A stretch of DNA of 6,574 nucleotides from Phycisphaerae bacterium (lineage in GTDB: Bacteria > Planctomycetota > Phycisphaerae > SM23-33): the NCBI GenBank assembly GCA_022866005.1, contig JALHTV010000190.1, positions 1 through 6,574 on the forward strand, in the 5' to 3' direction. Positions 4,128 through 6,574 of this stretch are shown one piece after another. The stretch's first letter is position 1; each line of letters opens with the position of its first letter. A model generated the notes under the pieces. It worked only from the letters and a program-made list of their open reading frames with translations, searched no databases and was not told where the DNA came from. Position numbers and translations under genes: made by a program.

Positions 4128-6574
4128 ATGGCGAGATGGATGGCGCTGACGGGGGCGCTGGTCCTGGCGGCCTTGGCCGTGGCGCAGGACGCGACGACCG
4201 CCCCGGGCACAGGGCCTTCCTCGGCGGCCACCACGGCCTCCGCGCCCGCCTTCGACGCGGGGCTCCCCTCGGCAAGCTCGCGGCCTGAGCCTGTTGAAGG
4301 CAGCTTCGGCGCGGCGACGTGGCCGGCCTCCCAGCCCAGTGAGGCCGACCGGCTCGCCGCAGACAGCCTGCGCCACTCAGCCATGTCCATGATTCACGCT
4401 CGCTGGGGCACCCGGGGTCGCGCGGGCCGACTGGTCGCCCTGGCTGCGTACGCCCAGAGACTCCTCCCCGGCGACCTGCAAACCGCCTGGGTGCTGAGCA
4501 GCATCTATGTCAGCCGCCAGGAGACTGCCGCCGCGGAGGAGGTCATGCTCCTGCGCCTCCGAGCCGAGCCGAACGACTTCGCCCTGGGCACGGATTACAT
4601 CCGCGTCGGCCTGGCCGCCCGGGCCAAGCCCTCCGACCGCCAGGCGTTTTTGCAGTCCATCATGGACAACCCCGGCTGGCCGGATGCGCTGCGAGCCCAG
4701 GCCGCCGTCGAGCAGGGCAAGGCCTTCATGTTCGACAGGGCCAACGACCAAGCCGTGCCGCTGTTCACCCGCGCCCTGGAACTGGACAAGATGAACGCGG
4801 ACGCCTTGCAGGGCCTGTGGGGCGCAAGCGAAACCCAACCGCCCGTGGAGGAGTCCGTCCGGGCCATGGTGGCTATGCTCGCAGGCAGTCCGCGCGCCAT
4901 GAGCCTGTTGAGGGCCCTGGCCTCGTCGCTGGCCGTGATAGGCCTGCACGAGCAGGCGGCACCGCTGTTCGATGCGATGTGGGATGACGCCGTGACCGCA
5001 GCCGGGGGCGGCGCCCCCCCGGTCGACGTGGCCGGACAGTACCTCAATGCCCTCTTGGACTCCGGACGGGCCGAACGGGCTGTCCAGGTCTTCCAGCCGC
5101 TGCGGGAGTACTACGCACAGGAGCGCGGCGTGATGTTCATGTTGATCGAGGCCCATCGGGCCCTGGGGCAGACCGACCAGGCCAACCAGGTCGCGCAGCA
5201 GATCATCAGTGGTATCGAGAGCGCCTCAAGCGGCTCCCAGTTGAGCCTGTCGGACGCGGCCGAGCTGGCCTGGACCTATACCGTCTACCTTCCCAAGCCC
5301 GATCTGGCCCTTTCCTATGCCCGACAGGTGGCCCAGACGGATCCCAGTTCCACGGTCTTCGAACGCCTCTTGGGGGCGGCGGAGCTGCTCAGCGGCGACC
5401 CGGCCCTGGTCGAGGCCGGACAGCAGCGGCTGGAAAAGGTCCGCGACAAGGACCCGGCGGCCCCGGCGCTGCTCGCGGAACGCTATCTGGCCTTGGGCGA
5501 TACCGCCGCCGCCTCCGCCGCAATCGCCGAGGGGGTTCGCCAGAGTCATAGCGGCTGGACCTACCGTCGCATCCGCGATCTGGCCGCCAAGCACAAACTG
5601 AGCATTCCCCCGCACGCCAGCGCCGAGCCCGTCCGTCAGGTTCTCCAGCAGTTGGACCCGCGCATCCTGGAGATGGGGCGCCACCCCGAAAAGTTCCTCT
5701 ACGTGACGTTGCGGGCGCTGACCAGCCCTTGGCAGGTGGGGGAGGGGCTCCAGATCGAAGCCGTCCTGACCAGCACGGGGAGTCTGCCGGTGCCTCTGTG
5801 GGACGGGGGGCTGATCCGGCCCACCATGAGCCTGGAGGCAACCGTCCGCGGGCTGACGCAGGAGCGATTTGGCAACCTGCCCATGGTGATCTGGCCGGCG
5901 CCGAAGTACCTGCCGCCCGGGGAAAGCGTCCGCACCGTCGTCCGCATTGACGTGGGCGAGCTGGAGTACTTCCTGGCCCGCTCTCCGCTGGAGGACGTCG
6001 AGCTGACCGTCACGGGTAGGCTCGATCCGGTCCAGCGCGGCCGGGAAATCGCCAGTTCCGTCCCCACGGTGACCGTGGCGCCGCTGGTCGTCACGCGGAG
6101 GAGCCTCCTGGGCGACTTCGACCGCAACGATGCGGCGCAGTGGGTCTCCACCTATCGATATTCCCTCCGGGTCCTCATGACGGACCTGCTCCGCGGGGAC
6201 CTGCCGCGGCGAATGCGAGCCGTGCGGCAACTGGCGGAGCTGGTGACGCTCGTCCGTGACGTGCAACTGTTCAAGACCCGCCTGCCCAATCCGTTGAAAG
6301 GCGTGGTGAGCAAGCCCGTGCTGCTGGCCATGGTCGGCAAGGTCATGCAGGACCCCAGTGAGGCCGTCCGGGCGGAGATGGTCGCCGCCTTGGGCCAGGC
6401 CTCCCTCGACGAGGACATCCTCAAGGTGCTGTCGCCCGCCGCGACCGACTCCAGCCCCCTGGTGCGATTCCGCCTGGTGGAGCTGCTGTCGGCGGGCGGG
6501 GAGGGCAAGGCCCAGAAGACGATCGACCTGCTGGCCCGCGACGCCGACGCGCTGGTCCGCCAGATGGCCTCGGC
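4128..6574 (+). CDS. Large exported TPR/HEAT-repeat protein, 3' end beyond the window
   Basis: The frame is open from ATG 4128 to the window edge (815 codons, no stop). AAGAGG (4117-4122) sits 5 bases upstream, favouring this start over the in-frame ATG at 4140. Residues 1-19 are a signal peptide ending AVA before QD, with no lipobox, so export to the periplasm or beyond is expected. Residues 20-75 are a low-complexity Ala/Ser/Thr/Pro linker. Residues about 98-475 are TPR-like helix pairs; the clearest is about 186-227, with DRANDQAVPLFTRALELD, and others lie near 117-150, 297-361, 377-408 and 410-473. Residues about 515-655 look beta-rich and match no family I recognise. The C-terminus has HEAT-like repeats spaced 31-32 residues apart: DPSEAVRAEMVAALG (742-756), DSSPLVRFRLVELLS (774-788) and DADALVRQMAS (805 onward). 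No catalytic motif is seen. It is probably a scaffold for protein-protein contacts, perhaps with the PDZ protein encoded 44 bases upstream. The function is unknown. Confidence 0.88.
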   Translation, partial: MARWMALTGALVLAALAVAQDATTAPGTGPSSAATTASAPAFDAGLPSASSRPEPVEGSFGAATWPASQPSEADRLAADSLRHSAMSMIHARWGTRGRAGRLVALAAYAQRLLPGDLQTAWVLSSIYVSRQETAAAEEVMLLRLRAEPNDFALGTDYIRVGLAARAKPSDRQAFLQSIMDNPGWPDALRAQAAVEQGKAFMFDRANDQAVPLFTRALELDKMNADALQGLWGASETQPPVEESVRAMVAMLAGSPRAMSLLRALASSLAVIGLHEQAAPLFDAMWDDAVTAAGGGAPPVDVAGQYLNALLDSGRAERAVQVFQPLREYYAQERGVMFMLIEAHRALGQTDQANQVAQQIISGIESASSGSQLSLSDAAELAWTYTVYLPKPDLALSYARQVAQTDPSSTVFERLLGAAELLSGDPALVEAGQQRLEKVRDKDPAAPALLAERYLALGDTAAASAAIAEGVRQSHSGWTYRRIRDLAAKHKLSIPPHASAEPVRQVLQQLDPRILEMGRHPEKFLYVTLRALTSPWQVGEGLQIEAVLTSTGSLPVPLWDGGLIRPTMSLEATVRGLTQERFGNLPMVIWPAPKYLPPGESVRTVVRIDVGELEYFLARSPLEDVELTVTGRLDPVQRGREIASSVPTVTVAPLVVTRRSLLGDFDRNDAAQWVSTYRYSLRVLMTDLLRGDLPRRMRAVRQLAELVTLVRDVQLFKTRLPNPLKGVVSKPVLLAMVGKVMQDPSEAVRAEMVAALGQASLDEDILKVLSPAATDSSPLVRFRLVELLSAGGEGKAQKTIDLLARDADALVRQMAS
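4266..4300. repeat. REP-like imperfect palindrome inside the TPR/HEAT gene
   Basis: The left arm 4266-4279 (CCCTCGGCAAGCTC) faces the right arm 4287-4300 (GAGCCTGTTGAAGG) around a 7-base loop. Ten of 14 positions are Watson-Crick pairs, two are G-T wobbles, and two are mismatches (4268/4298 and 4275/4291). The right arm with its preceding bases, CCTGAGCCTGTTGAAGG, closely resembles CCTGAGCCTGTCGAAGG, a short palindromic unit I recall as scattered in many environmental bacterial genomes and often read as PEPVEG in proteins. Here the frame also reads PEPVEG (residues 53-58), in the linker after the signal peptide. The structure is seen; family membership is from memory. Confidence 0.55.

Noticed and set aside
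4900..5252. Further copies of TGAGCCTGT (at 4900 and 5242) that resemble the right arm of the palindrome at 4266-4300
   Set aside because: They lack the facing left arm, are in another codon phase and encode ordinary Ser-Leu helix residues, so they are probably chance matches in GC-rich coding sequence.
5226..6266. A 346-codon minus-strand open frame over the TPR/HEAT gene (and a 259-codon one at 4377-5156)
   Set aside because: Both have Gln/Arg/Gly/Pro/His-rich low-information translations, while the + strand frame gives coherent repeats across the same bases.

Overview
The window reads as a GC-rich bacterial chromosome segment with all genes on the + strand, packed with gaps of 33 to 104 bases. 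Five protein-coding genes are visible. The first (panC) enters from the left edge and the last (a very large TPR/HEAT protein) leaves at the right edge. High GC, a planctomycete-like prolipoprotein diacylglyceryl transferase (the GRAGCLLNGCCFG core followed by an SPxY segment and a long insert), and the exported pseudo-protease and TPR/HEAT genes all suggest a Planctomycetota member, possibly Phycisphaerae. This placement is inference; there is no rRNA or other direct marker in the window.

Bases 1-1181 hold the last two dedicated steps toward pantothenate: panC (pantothenate synthetase, 3' part) and panD (aspartate 1-decarboxylase, complete), which supplies the beta-alanine that PanC uses. 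The 104-base gap between them contains two GC-rich hairpins and a candidate promoter, so panD may have its own transcription start. Thirty-three bases after panD comes lgt (1215-2603), which attaches diacylglycerol to prolipoproteins in the inner membrane. This Lgt keeps the known key residues but carries about 150 extra residues with two good EF-hand calcium-binding loops and one degenerate loop, in the part expected to face the periplasm.

Bases 2683-6574 look like a second unit of two exported proteins. The first is an HtrA/DegP-like protein with two PDZ domains in which all three catalytic triad positions appear lost, so it is probably a pseudo-protease scaffold. Forty-four bases later begins an exported protein of at least 815 residues made of a low-complexity linker, a long TPR-like helical array, a beta-rich middle domain and a C-terminal HEAT-like array that runs off the window. 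A degenerate REP-like palindrome sits inside the linker-coding part of this gene.

The most unusual items are the EF-hand insertion in Lgt, the triad-less PDZ protein paired with the TPR/HEAT protein, and the REP-like palindrome captured in a coding sequence. I saw no RNA genes, CRISPR arrays, insertion sequences or phage genes.
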